Shown here piece after piece: positions 1-12,323 of a stretch of DNA of 64,000 bases. The translations under genes were made by a program, and so were the position numbers. This DNA is from Bacteroidales bacterium MB20-C3-3 (lineage in GTDB: Bacteria; Bacteroidota; Bacteroidia; Bacteroidales; UBA932), in contig CP141202.1 of the NCBI GenBank assembly GCA_035609245.1, positions 248,001 to 312,000 of the forward strand, written 5' to 3'. How positions within the stretch are numbered: the first letter of the stretch is position 1; each line of letters starts with the position of its first letter. A model generated the notes under the pieces. That model was given only the letters and a program-made list of their open reading frames with translations. It searched no databases and was not told where the DNA came from.

Positions 1-2
1 TT

Positions 3-1415
3 ACTATTGGTTTCGGAGGCTCTGTAGGAGCTGAAGCCCCTATAGTTTATACAGGAGCAGCAATTGGTTCAAATGTAGCCCGATGGATGGGACTCTCGCC
101 AAAACACATGACAATTCTTTTGGGATGCGGTGCAGCTGGTGCAGTTGCCGGAATTTTTAAGGCTCCATTGGCAGGAATACTTTTTACCCTTGAGATATTA
201 CTATTTAACATCTCAATGACCTCTATACTCCCTTTACTGGTTTCTGCAGTTACAGCCACGACAATATCTTATCTTTTTCTTGGAGATAAGGTTGTATTTG
301 CAAATTCAATATTGCCTTTTTCAATGGGCAATATCCCTTTTTATGTTGCTTTAGGGATTGTATGTGGTTTTATTTCACTATACTTTATAAGAATGACCCT
401 CAGAATGGAGGATCGAATCTCCTCAATTAAAGGTGACTACAAAAGATGGGCAATTTCTGCAATCTCTTTGGGATTATTGATTTTTATTTTTCCTCCTTTA
501 TACGGAGAGGGATATCAATCATTAACATCGCTGTTAAATAATGACACACAGGGAGCTATCGGTCCAAGTATTTTTTCGGTCATTATTGAATATAAATGGT
601 TTATCCCACTTTTTTTTACTGCAATAATATTCTTTAAAGTTTGGGCGATGTCCTTTACAAATGCGGGTGGGGGTGTTGGAGGAACATTTGGACCAACACT
701 TTTTATTGGTGGAGTGACAGGATTTGTCATATCCAGGGTGATTAATCTGACCGGTCTCTATGTTTTACCGGAAGCCAATTTTGCATTAGTTGGAATGGCT
801 GGCCTTATGGCAGGGGTAATGCAAGCACCAATGACTGCAATTTTTTTAATAGCTGAGATTACCGGAGGATATACCCTCTTAATTCCTCTGATAATTACAG
901 CAGCAATTTCATTTGCTACAATAAGAACATTCGAAACTTACTCAATCTATACAAAAAGAATAGCAAAAATGGGTGCTCTGCTGACTCATAATAGTGATCA
1001 GGCTGTATTAACTTTACTAAAGACATCTGATCTTGTTGAGAAAGATTTCATGCTTTTATCCATAAATGGATCTCTTAGAGATATAATTGAACAGGTAAGA
1101 AAATCTACAAGAAATATATTCCCTGTTATTGACGAGGATGGAAAGCTTCAGGGAATAATTCTACTAGACAATATTCGACAAATAATGTTTGATTCAGACA
1201 AATATGATAGTACTAAGGTTTCTCAATTGATGATATCAGTAGAACAACCTGTTTATGAAGAGGATTCAATGGAAGTTGTTATGGACAAGTTTGAAAAGAG
1301 CTTATCATGGAATCTTCCGGTAATATCATATGAAGGATTATATAAAGGATTTGTATCTAAATCAAAAATTTTCTCTGCCTACAGAGAACAATTGCAAAAA
1401 GTATCTCATGAATAA
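3..1415 (+). CDS. CLC-family chloride channel/transporter with C-terminal CBS domains (5' end cut off by window)
   Basis: The reading frame is open from the window edge, so the N-terminus lies outside. The first visible residues hold the CLC filter motif GSVGAEAP, in which the gating glutamate is kept while the usual GREGP neighbours are alanines. A second filter motif, GGTFGP, lies further on in a glycine-rich stretch. Many hydrophobic helices follow. About the last 130 residues are soluble and look like a pair of CBS domains, which in this family sense nucleotides and gate transport. The protein would sit in the inner membrane and move chloride or a similar anion. Its last eight bases overlap the likely start of tex. 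I am confident of the family; whether it is a channel or a proton antiporter cannot be told. Confidence 0.9.
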   Translation, partial: TIGFGGSVGAEAPIVYTGAAIGSNVARWMGLSPKHMTILLGCGAAGAVAGIFKAPLAGILFTLEILLFNISMTSILPLLVSAVTATTISYLFLGDKVVFANSILPFSMGNIPFYVALGIVCGFISLYFIRMTLRMEDRISSIKGDYKRWAISAISLGLLIFIFPPLYGEGYQSLTSLLNNDTQGAIGPSIFSVIIEYKWFIPLFFTAIIFFKVWAMSFTNAGGGVGGTFGPTLFIGGVTGFVISRVINLTGLYVLPEANFALVGMAGLMAGVMQAPMTAIFLIAEITGGYTLLIPLIITAAISFATIRTFETYSIYTKRIAKMGALLTHNSDQAVLTLLKTSDLVEKDFMLLSINGSLRDIIEQVRKSTRNIFPVIDEDGKLQGIILLDNIRQIMFDSDKYDSTKVSQLMISVEQPVYEEDSMEVVMDKFEKSLSWNLPVISYEGLYKGFVSKSKIFSAYREQLQKVSHE

Positions 1416-3552
1416 GTTATATATTGATTTTATAAGCAAAGAGCTCTCAATCCATAATTGGCAGGTAGAACATTGCACAGAACTTCTGGAAGAGGGGGCA
1501 ACAATACCTTTTATATCTAGATACAGAAAAGAGAGAACAGGATCATTGGATGAAGTTTTAGTATCTCAGATAAAACATTATCATTCAAGATTTTCTGAGC
1601 TTGATAAAAGAAAAAAGGCAGTCCTATCATCAATAGATGAACAGGGCAAGCTTTCTAAAGAGCTGGAAGTGGAAATTTCAACTTGTGTAGACCAACAAAA
1701 GCTGGAGGATTTATATCTGCCTTACAGACCAAAAAGAAAAACCAAAGCATCTGTTGCCAAGGAGAGAGGTTTAGAGCCTTTAGCATTGACTGTTTTTTCG
1801 TTTAAAACAGAGGATCCATATTATGATGCTGAAAAATATTTGAGTGAGGATGTAAAGAGCCTGGATGAAGCACTTTCCGGCGCAAGAGATATTATAGCAG
1901 AATGGATTAGTGAAAACATCAAGATAAGAGAATTACTCAGAGAGCAATATCTAAAGTTTGGAAAGCTTACAGCAAAAAAACACAAAGATCTAGCTGATAA
2001 CAATGAGAGTAAGTACAGTAATTATTTTTCATTTACGGGCTCTCTAAATAATATGCCTGCTCATAGAGTTCTTGCGCTTTTAAGGGGAGAGAGGGAAGGA
2101 GCTCTTAGTATTAAATTGGAGATTGATAGTCTTTATTCAATAGGATATATAAGAAATGTTTTGTTTCCAAACGGCGTTAGAGTTTCAAAAAAATGCAGAG
2201 AACAAATAGAAGAGGCAATAGATGATTCATATAAAAGACTTCTTCACCCCTCAATTGAGAATGAAACTCTCAATAGTGCAAAAGCCAGAGCAGATATAGA
2301 ATCAATTAAAGTTTTCGGTAATAATCTTACTGCTCTTTTGCTGGCACCACCTGCGGGGCAGAAAAGAGTTCTTGCGTTGGATCCGGGCTTTAGAACAGGA
2401 TGCAAAGTAGTGTGCTTAGGAGAGCAAGGCGAGTTACTCCATAATGATACTATTTATCCGCACCCTCCTCAGAACGAAAAAATCCAGGCGATTAAAAAGA
2501 TATCAAATCTTGTAGAAGCCTATAAGATAGAAATCATAGCTATTGGAGATGGAACTGCTAGCAGGGAAACGGAGTCATTTATTAAAAAAATTCCTCTGCC
2601 AAAAGGAGTTCAGGTCTTCTCTGTTAGTGAAGATGGAGCATCAGTTTATTCTGCTTCTCCTGTTGCCAGAGAAGAGTTTCCGGACTACGATGTTACTGTT
2701 AGAGGTGCAGTCTCTATAGGCAGAAGAGTAATGGACCCATTGGCAGAACTTGTGAAAATTGACCCAAAATCCATAGGTGTAGGTCAATATCAGCACGATG
2801 TGGATCAAAATCTTCTTAAAGAGATGCTTGACAATACGGTTATAAGCTGCGTAAATAAGGTTGGAGTAAATTTAAATACTGCAAGCAAGCATCTTTTAAG
2901 TTATGTCTCAGGAATTGGACCATCCTTAGCTCAGAATATTGTGGATCACAGATCAGCTAACGGCCCTTTTAAATCCAGACTTGAACTATTAAAGGTTAAA
3001 AGGCTAGGCGAAAAGGCCTTTGAACAATGCGCCGGTTTTTTGAGAATTCCAAATGCTGCGAACCCTCTTGATAATACTGCTGTACATCCGGAAAGGTATC
3101 ATCTTGTTAAGAGAATTGCAGATGACAGACGCGTTGATTTAACAGTTTTAATTTCTGACAGTAAATTGAGAGAGGGGATTACAATTGAAAATTACATTTC
3201 TGAGGATGTGGGTTTACCAACACTAAGGGATATAGTTGAAGAGCTCTCAAAACCGGGGCGAGATCCTCGAAGCATCGCAAAAGTTATGGAGTTCTCTCAG
3301 GAAATTCATTCAATCGATGACCTTAAACCAGGAATGATTCTTCCGGGAATTGTTACCAACATTACCAATTTTGGTGCTTTTGTAGATATAGGTATAAAAC
3401 AAGATGGATTAGTCCACATATCTCAGATGTCAGATAAGTTTATATCCTCTCCGCAGGAAGTTGTGAAACTTCATCAACAGGTAATGGTAAAAGTTCTTGA
3501 TGTTGATTTGAGAAGGTTGAGAATTCAGCTTGGTATGAAGTTGGTGGATTAG
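1408..3552 (+). CDS. tex: Tex/YhgF-like S1 RNA-binding protein
   Basis: Tex is a cytoplasmic nucleic-acid-binding protein linked to transcription and RNA handling. The 714-residue product has the expected order: an N-terminal helical Tex domain, a YqgF/RNase H-like domain around LALDPGFRTG and AIGDGTAS, helix-hairpin-helix repeats (VSGIGPSLAQNIV), and a C-terminal S1 domain (PGIVTNITNFGAFVDIG). I place the start at the ATG at 1408 (MNKLYIDFIS), not an upstream ATG at 1330, because Tex proteins begin close to this point and the longer version would run deep into the CLC gene. The start overlaps the CLC stop by eight bases, which suggests translational coupling. The 3' end is overlapped by the convergent EamA gene. 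Confidence 0.93.
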   Translation: MNKLYIDFISKELSIHNWQVEHCTELLEEGATIPFISRYRKERTGSLDEVLVSQIKHYHSRFSELDKRKKAVLSSIDEQGKLSKELEVEISTCVDQQKLEDLYLPYRPKRKTKASVAKERGLEPLALTVFSFKTEDPYYDAEKYLSEDVKSLDEALSGARDIIAEWISENIKIRELLREQYLKFGKLTAKKHKDLADNNESKYSNYFSFTGSLNNMPAHRVLALLRGEREGALSIKLEIDSLYSIGYIRNVLFPNGVRVSKKCREQIEEAIDDSYKRLLHPSIENETLNSAKARADIESIKVFGNNLTALLLAPPAGQKRVLALDPGFRTGCKVVCLGEQGELLHNDTIYPHPPQNEKIQAIKKISNLVEAYKIEIIAIGDGTASRETESFIKKIPLPKGVQVFSVSEDGASVYSASPVAREEFPDYDVTVRGAVSIGRRVMDPLAELVKIDPKSIGVGQYQHDVDQNLLKEMLDNTVISCVNKVGVNLNTASKHLLSYVSGIGPSLAQNIVDHRSANGPFKSRLELLKVKRLGEKAFEQCAGFLRIPNAANPLDNTAVHPERYHLVKRIADDRRVDLTVLISDSKLREGITIENYISEDVGLPTLRDIVEELSKPGRDPRSIAKVMEFSQEIHSIDDLKPGMILPGIVTNITNFGAFVDIGIKQDGLVHISQMSDKFISSPQEVVKLHQQVMVKVLDVDLRRLRIQLGMKLVD

Positions 3553-4453
3553 AGGATGTAGGTTTTTTCTCCCTCTGAGCAATAATTACTCCAGTTACCA
3601 CTATTGTAATCCCTGCAATCTTGTATGTTCCAAGCCCCTCCTGGCCAGCCATATATGCGCCAAATGCAGAAATAGCAGGTACTAATGATGTGAAAATATT
3701 TGTTCTTGCTATTCCTAGTTTCTTGATTGAATTTATAAACAAAATAAAAGCAACACACGAGCATAGACCGGCTAAAAATAACAGTGGCTTTATTGAATCA
3801 AAAGTAAACATTGAGATACTGAATTCATTTAAGTCATAAATTATAAAAAGAGGCAGAAAATAGAGAGCACCAAGTAGGTGCTGATAAGTCGCAATTGTGT
3901 AACTATTATAGGTAAACGCAAGTTTCTTCACTACCATAGAGTATCCAACAGCTGAGAATACACCCATAAAGAGCAGAGCTATACCCCAGTAGTGATCAAC
4001 AGATATTTTGCCACCATCAAATACAACTAGCAGGATACCCGGAAGAGTTATAAAGACTCCTATTATATTTATTGTAGTTATTCTCTCCTTATATATTAGA
4101 ATACCGGGAATCAATGCAAATATTGGAATTGTAGCAATAATTATAGAGCTTAAGGTAGGAGAATTCACAATCTTAAGACCAAATGTCTCACCGATAAAAT
4201 AGATAAATGGCTCCAATAATACTAGTAACAGAAACCATTTAATATCTTGCTTTTTTACCTTTTGAATTTTTCTTGCACTTATAGAAACCAGTATAAGAAA
4301 TATAGCAGCAATTGTCATTCTGAAAAAAACCAACGCCATCGGAGGGAAATCCAGAATTAGCAATGAATTGGTCCATATAAATGAAAACCCCCAGAAAATA
4401 ACAGCTGTAATAATTGATAAATAGACGATTATCGCCTCTGCTCTTTTATTCAT
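3440..4453 (-). CDS. EamA/DMT-family inner-membrane transporter with extended C-terminus
   Basis: The 337-residue product is very hydrophobic, with about ten membrane helices in two EamA halves, typical of drug/metabolite transporters that export amino acids or other small metabolites. The substrate cannot be predicted. Family members usually end soon after the last helix and a short basic tail (here IIAQREKK). This frame continues for more than 40 polar residues, most of them encoded antisense to the tex S1 domain. The ATG overlaps the end of the dihydroorotase gene by eight bases, so it is the last gene of a three-gene minus-strand operon. The extension is either a real tail or the result of a lost stop codon. 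Confidence 0.85.
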   Translation of the reverse strand: MNKRAEAIIVYLSIITAVIFWGFSFIWTNSLLILDFPPMALVFFRMTIAAIFLILVSISARKIQKVKKQDIKWFLLLVLLEPFIYFIGETFGLKIVNSPTLSSIIIATIPIFALIPGILIYKERITTINIIGVFITLPGILLVVFDGGKISVDHYWGIALLFMGVFSAVGYSMVVKKLAFTYNSYTIATYQHLLGALYFLPLFIIYDLNEFSISMFTFDSIKPLLFLAGLCSCVAFILFINSIKKLGIARTNIFTSLVPAISAFGAYMAGQEGLGTYKIAGITIVVTGVIIAQREKKPTSSNPPTSYQAEFSTFSNQHQELLPLPVDEVSQLPAERI

Positions 4454-5783
4454 ATGTGAAAATTAATCGTTCTCCGGCTTTTAAACCTGTAAGTTCGCCG
4501 TTAGAAACAGCGTGCACACCATTAATGAAGGTGTGAATTATTGATGAGTTAAAAGTAGTGCCCTCAAAAGGAGACCATCCACATTTATATTTAATATTAT
4601 TTTTATCAACCTTGGTTGGCTGATTTGGGCTGAAAATCATTATGTCTGCGAAAAATCCCTCTTTTATAAAACCTCTCTTTTCAATTCTGAATCTTCTGGC
4701 TGGTGAATGAGCCATCCTGTCCGCTATGTCAGTAATTGAAAAGAGTCCTTTTAAATGTAGCTCCCACATAATTTGAAAGCTATGCTGGATCAGAGGCAAT
4801 CCTGAAGGAGCAGCGTTGTATCTGTTATTTTTCTCATCAATTGTATGCGGGGCATGATCAGTTGCAACAATATTAATGGTACCCTCTTTGACGGCTTCAA
4901 TTATAGCATCTCTGTCAGATTTGCTTTTTATAGCAGGATTACATTTCATCTTGGATCCATAATCGCAGTACATTTTGTCATCCATTACCATATAATGAAC
5001 ACAAACCTCTCCTGTTATATTCGGATTAATTCTCCTCGCATTCTTAATCATCTCAACTTCCTCTTTTGTTGAGATATGGAGTATATGAAGAGAGGAATTA
5101 TGTTTAATCGCAAGATTTATAGCTTTTGCAGTAGATTCTATACATGCCTCTCTGCTTCTTATTACAGGGTGTAAACTAAATGGAATCTCCTCCCCATACA
5201 TTTCCACAGCACTAATAAGATTGGCTTTAATTATATTCTCATCCTCACTGTGAATGGCAATTAACATTTTTGATTTTGAGAAAATGAGATCAAGGGCTTT
5301 TTGATCATCAACTAACATATTTCCTGTAGAAGATCCTAAAAATAATTTAAGTCCACATATTTTTGAGCGGTCTGCTTGTTCTATTTCGTGGAAATTCTCA
5401 TTTGTCCCTCCCAAGTAGAAAGAGTAGTTTGCAAAAGAGGTTTGTGAAGCAATACTGTACTTATTTTCTAATAAGGCTAAGGTAGTCGCTGGAGGATTTG
5501 TATTTGGCATCTCCATAAAAGAGGTAACCCCACCTATAACAGCAGCTGCACTTTCAGATTCTATATCACCTTTATGTATGTTTCCCGGTTCTCTGAAGTG
5601 AACTTGGTCGTCGATTAACCCCGGCATCATTATCAGTCCCTCTGCCTCAATGATCTTATCTGCCTCAGGAAGAGTTTCATTATCTCTAAATATTGCTGAT
5701 ATTATTTTACCGTCAATTAAGAGAGAGCCCTTGAAAACTTCTCCCTCATTAACGATCAAAGAATTCTTAATAAGAGTTTTCAT
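4446..5783 (-). CDS. pyrC: Dihydroorotase, multifunctional-complex type
   Basis: Dihydroorotase cyclizes carbamoyl-aspartate to dihydroorotate in pyrimidine synthesis, in the cytoplasm. The 445-residue product is an amidohydrolase with N-terminal composite domain and barrel motifs: PGLIDDQVHFREPG for the first metal site, GLKLFLGSSTGNM at the carboxylated-lysine region, histidines in AIHSEDE and HILHIST, and a late ATDHAPH. The metal motif reads DQVH where classical enzymes have an HxH pair. From memory this Gln is common in Bacteroidales members, so I do not take it as inactivation. The start codon shares one base with the stop of the upstream glycosyltransferase gene (TAATG). Confidence 0.88.
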   Translation of the reverse strand: MKTLIKNSLIVNEGEVFKGSLLIDGKIISAIFRDNETLPEADKIIEAEGLIMMPGLIDDQVHFREPGNIHKGDIESESAAAVIGGVTSFMEMPNTNPPATTLALLENKYSIASQTSFANYSFYLGGTNENFHEIEQADRSKICGLKLFLGSSTGNMLVDDQKALDLIFSKSKMLIAIHSEDENIIKANLISAVEMYGEEIPFSLHPVIRSREACIESTAKAINLAIKHNSSLHILHISTKEEVEMIKNARRINPNITGEVCVHYMVMDDKMYCDYGSKMKCNPAIKSKSDRDAIIEAVKEGTINIVATDHAPHTIDEKNNRYNAAPSGLPLIQHSFQIMWELHLKGLFSITDIADRMAHSPARRFRIEKRGFIKEGFFADIMIFSPNQPTKVDKNNIKYKCGWSPFEGTTFNSSIIHTFINGVHAVSNGELTGLKAGERLIFTYE

Positions 5784-6517
5784 TATAACGAGGTTTGTCT
5801 CGGTTTAATTCTCCTCAATCTCATTTTAAGTACCCCCCAAAATGCCTCTCCAAAGATCCCGCTACTCATTTTAGAAGTTCCTTCTGTCCTGTCTACAAAT
5901 ATAATAGGTACCTCCACAATTTTGAATCCCAATTTAAATGTGTTGTACTTCATCTCAATCTGGAATCCATATCCCTTCATCCTAATTTTGTCAAAATCAA
6001 TTTTTTCTAGAACCTCTCTTCTATAGCATTTAAAACCAGCAGTAGTGTCAAAAATTTTCATTCCAAGAACTTTCCTTACATACGCCGATGCATAGTATGA
6101 CATTATTACCCTTCCAATTGGCCAGTTTATTACGCTTATTCCTTTGCAGTACCTAGATCCTATTGCAAGATCAGCACCATTTGAACAGGCTGCGTATAGT
6201 TTAGGTAAATCCTGTGGATTGTGGGAAAAGTCTGCATCCATCTCAAATATATAGTCATACTTATGTGTAATTGACCAGTTAAAACCGGTTATGTAAGCTG
6301 TGCCAAGTCCCTGTTTTCCTGCTCTTTCAATGATATGCAAAGAGCCATTAAAATCATACTGAAGGCGCTTAACAATGTCTGCAGTTCCATCAGGGGATCC
6401 ATCATCAACAACCAGTATGTGAAAAGATTCATCCAAAGAGAGTATCTCTTTGATTATTTTTTCAATATTCTCTTTTTCATTATAAGTAGGTATAATGACA
6501 ATTTTTGAAGAATTCAT
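5783..6517 (-). CDS. Polyprenol-phosphate (dolichol-phosphate-like) mannosyltransferase, GT2
   Basis: The 244-residue protein is a GT-A fold family 2 glycosyltransferase. Visible motifs are VIIPTYNEKENIE at the N-terminus, the nucleotide site VVDDGSPDGT, and the metal-binding MDADFSHNP. The overall sequence resembles bacterial dolichol-phosphate mannose synthases that move a sugar from a nucleotide donor to a lipid phosphate at the cytoplasmic membrane face. There is no C-terminal membrane domain, as in the short class. It is the first gene of the operon with pyrC and the EamA gene. A TACTTTTG box on the minus strand at 6538-6545 would give a leader of about a dozen bases. Sugar and acceptor are inferred from family only. 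Confidence 0.85.
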   Translation of the reverse strand: MNSSKIVIIPTYNEKENIEKIIKEILSLDESFHILVVDDGSPDGTADIVKRLQYDFNGSLHIIERAGKQGLGTAYITGFNWSITHKYDYIFEMDADFSHNPQDLPKLYAACSNGADLAIGSRYCKGISVINWPIGRVIMSYYASAYVRKVLGMKIFDTTAGFKCYRREVLEKIDFDKIRMKGYGFQIEMKYNTFKLGFKIVEVPIIFVDRTEGTSKMSSGIFGEAFWGVLKMRLRRIKPRQTSL

Positions 6518-6537
6518 TATGTGAAATTTCTATCCTG

Positions 6538-6545
6538 CAAAAGTA
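6538..6545 (-). promoter_or_regulatory. Likely -7 box for the glycosyltransferase-pyrC operon
   Basis: Read on the minus strand the site is TACTTTTG, matching the Bacteroidetes -7 consensus TAnnTTTG. It lies about 20 bases upstream of the ATG. I see no good TTTG at the -33 position, so the call is moderate. It diverges from the rRNA promoters. Confidence 0.4.
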
Positions 6546-6566
6546 TAAATAAATCCTCATATTATT

Positions 6567-6597
6567 TTTGGTTTAATTCAAAATCTGAATACCTTTG
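6567..6597 (+). promoter_or_regulatory. rRNA operon promoter P1 (Bacteroidetes sigma type)
   Basis: TTTG at 6567-6570, exactly 19 bases, then TACCTTTG at 6590-6597. This is an exact match to the known Bacteroidetes housekeeping promoter (TTTG-N19-TAnnTTTG). Transcription should start near 6604, about 280 bases before 16S. Confidence 0.85.
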
Positions 6598-6652
6598 CAA
6601 ACCCAAAAAACGGAGCAGGACTATCAAAAAAAAGAAAATTTTCTGCATTTTT

Positions 6653-6683
6653 TTTGGAATTGTAAAAAAAGTGCCTACCTTTG
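6653..6683 (+). promoter_or_regulatory. rRNA operon promoter P2 (Bacteroidetes sigma type)
   Basis: TTTG at 6653-6656, exactly 19 bases, then TACCTTTG at 6676-6683. It has the same -7 octamer and spacing as P1, 86 bases downstream, so the two form a tandem pair as is common for rRNA operons. Confidence 0.85.
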
Positions 6684-6884
6684 CACTCCCCAAACGGAAC
6701 ACCGGTTAACGAGGGGCAGGGACAAGAGCGATTAGTCCCGTTTTTTATCGGTAAGTTCATTGACATTTTGGAAGACAAGTACAATTTAAAGTAGTACGAT
6801 AAATAGAGTAGAGCGTTAATTCTTTTATAGAATAAATGATAAATCAACAGTAGCAGGGAAAGCTTAACATTTAAAAAATTTTTA
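6684..6884 (+). other. rRNA leader with processing-stem arm
   Basis: This is the untranslated leader between P2 and 16S. It contains the 18-base motif AAGTTCATTGACATTTTG (6753-6770), which recurs before 23S. It also carries two segments, 6770-6778 and 6802-6813, that pair with one continuous stretch at 8435-8455 downstream of 16S and so would form the RNase III-type precursor stem. Open frames across this region run through promoters and 16S and are not genes. Confidence 0.75.
6753..6770 (+). repeat. 18-base direct repeat, copy 1 (before 16S)
   Basis: AAGTTCATTGACATTTTG, identical to 8550-8567 before 23S. Similar leader motifs occur before rRNA genes in other Bacteroidetes as far as I recall. 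An antitermination or processing role is inferred. Confidence 0.85.
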
Positions 6885-8407
<1,523 letters not shown>

Positions 8408-8507
8408 TTGGAGCATAACTGTTACGTTGATTTTCTCTGCTCTATTTTGTCTTCCATTATTATATAGGCTGTTTACTATGATTTTGCTACGGCGGGATGG
8501 ATAGTCT

Positions 8508-8524
8508 AAGGGTTCAAGTCCCTT
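8508..8524 (+). other. tRNA T-arm-like hairpin, possible relic of a spacer tRNA
   Basis: AAGGG, loop TTCAAGT, CCCTT: a perfect five-base stem with a seven-base loop matching the tRNA T-loop pattern TTCRANY. It is followed by AACAGTT (8525-8531), which is complementary to AACTGTT at 8417-8423, the place and order of an acceptor stem. No D or anticodon arm can be drawn in between, so this is at most a remnant. Confidence 0.4.
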
Positions 8525-8549
8525 AACAGTTCAGCAACGGAAGTTGTTA

Positions 8550-8567
8550 AAGTTCATTGACATTTTG
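8550..8567 (+). repeat. 18-base direct repeat, copy 2 (before 23S)
   Basis: AAGTTCATTGACATTTTG, identical to 6753-6770. In both places it directly precedes the arm of a precursor processing stem. Confidence 0.85.
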
Positions 8568-8650
8568 AGAGAGATAATAGAGGTAAAGAAAAGAATTAAA
8601 TATAAATTTAGTCTGTTAATTTTAGGATTAAGGGACTACAATTTCGAGCG

Positions 8651-11529
<2,879 letters not shown>

Positions 11530-11628
11530 ATGCGCGTGCGATACTTTAGTATTGCATATGACAGGACAGAGTCTTTATTGACTAAATCTCTCTCTTAATT
11601 ATATACGCTGAAGAGCGCAACCTTATTA

Positions 11629-11738
<110 letters not shown>

Positions 11739-11744
11739 TTTTAC

Positions 11745-11785
11745 AAGAGTCTGATGATTTAATAACCATCAGACTCTTTTTTTTT
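11745..11785 (+). terminator. Intrinsic terminator of the rRNA operon
   Basis: A perfect 12-base stem, AAGAGTCTGATG (11745-11756) with CATCAGACTCTT (11767-11778), has a ten-base loop and runs into nine T residues (11777-11785). Confidence 0.93.
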
Positions 11786-11850
11786 GTCAAATTGTTTACA
11801 GATATAACTTTTAGAGGAATTTTTATTACTTTTATTAAATCTAAACAATA

Positions 11851-12312
11851 ATGGTAATGACAAACTTTATTAAAAAATACGAGAGATATGTCTTTATTCT
11901 TCTCTCTGTAATTCTAATGCTTTACATTGCAGTAGAAATTTTTGAACTGGTTTATCAGTTTTTCTTTTCAATACTTTCACCGGAACAATCAAACGGAAGA
12001 TTACTTGTTTCAAATTCTCTTCTTAAGGACTTTCTTCCGATATTCTTTAATATTTTAATTGCAATTGAGCTTATTGATACATTTCTTGTCTATATGCAGA
12101 AGCACACTATCAAAGTATTAAATATTCTTCTGATAGGCCTAATCGCAATTGGCAGAAAATTAATTGCTTTTGATTTTAATGATTTATCCGGGCTTTCAAA
12201 TTTGGGATTAGCTGCATTAATTATTGCGCTTGCCGGTGGGTATTACCTAATTAAGACAGATGAATACAAAGAGAGGGAGTGTAAAGATAAGTTTGACAAC
12301 AAAATAGATTAA
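11851..12312 (+). CDS. PsiE-like small integral membrane protein
   Basis: The 153-residue product has four predicted membrane helices and a short charged C-terminus. The pattern, including an IEIFEL-like first helix, a central LPIFFNILIAIELIDTF segment, and IAIGRKLIAFD before the last helix, resembles the phosphate-starvation-inducible PsiE family, whose biochemical role is unknown. Translation may begin at 11851 or at the ATG two codons later. A possible promoter, TTTG ending at 11786 and TAACTTTT at 11805-11812 with 18 bases between, lies just after the rRNA terminator. The asparaginase gene follows after 11 bases and may be co-transcribed. Confidence 0.7.
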   Translation: MVMTNFIKKYERYVFILLSVILMLYIAVEIFELVYQFFFSILSPEQSNGRLLVSNSLLKDFLPIFFNILIAIELIDTFLVYMQKHTIKVLNILLIGLIAIGRKLIAFDFNDLSGLSNLGLAALIIALAGGYYLIKTDEYKERECKDKFDNKID

Positions 12313-12323
12313 TCAATAAATTT

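Larger units (their letters stand above)
8408..8650 (+). other. 16S-23S spacer without intact tRNA genes
   Basis: The spacer is 243 bases long. Most Bacteroidales rRNA operons carry tRNA-Ile and tRNA-Ala here, but neither can be folded from this sequence. It holds the 3' arm of the 16S processing stem (8435-8455), a T-arm-like hairpin (8508-8524), the second copy of the 18-base leader motif (8550-8567) and the 5' arm of the 23S stem (8567-8575). Confidence 0.8.

Noticed and set aside
1330-1407. Longer N-terminus of tex
   Set aside because: It would overlap the CLC gene by 86 bases and adds residues not typical of Tex.
8408-8650. tRNA-Ile/tRNA-Ala in the spacer
   Set aside because: No complete cloverleaf could be drawn; only a T-arm-like hairpin remains.
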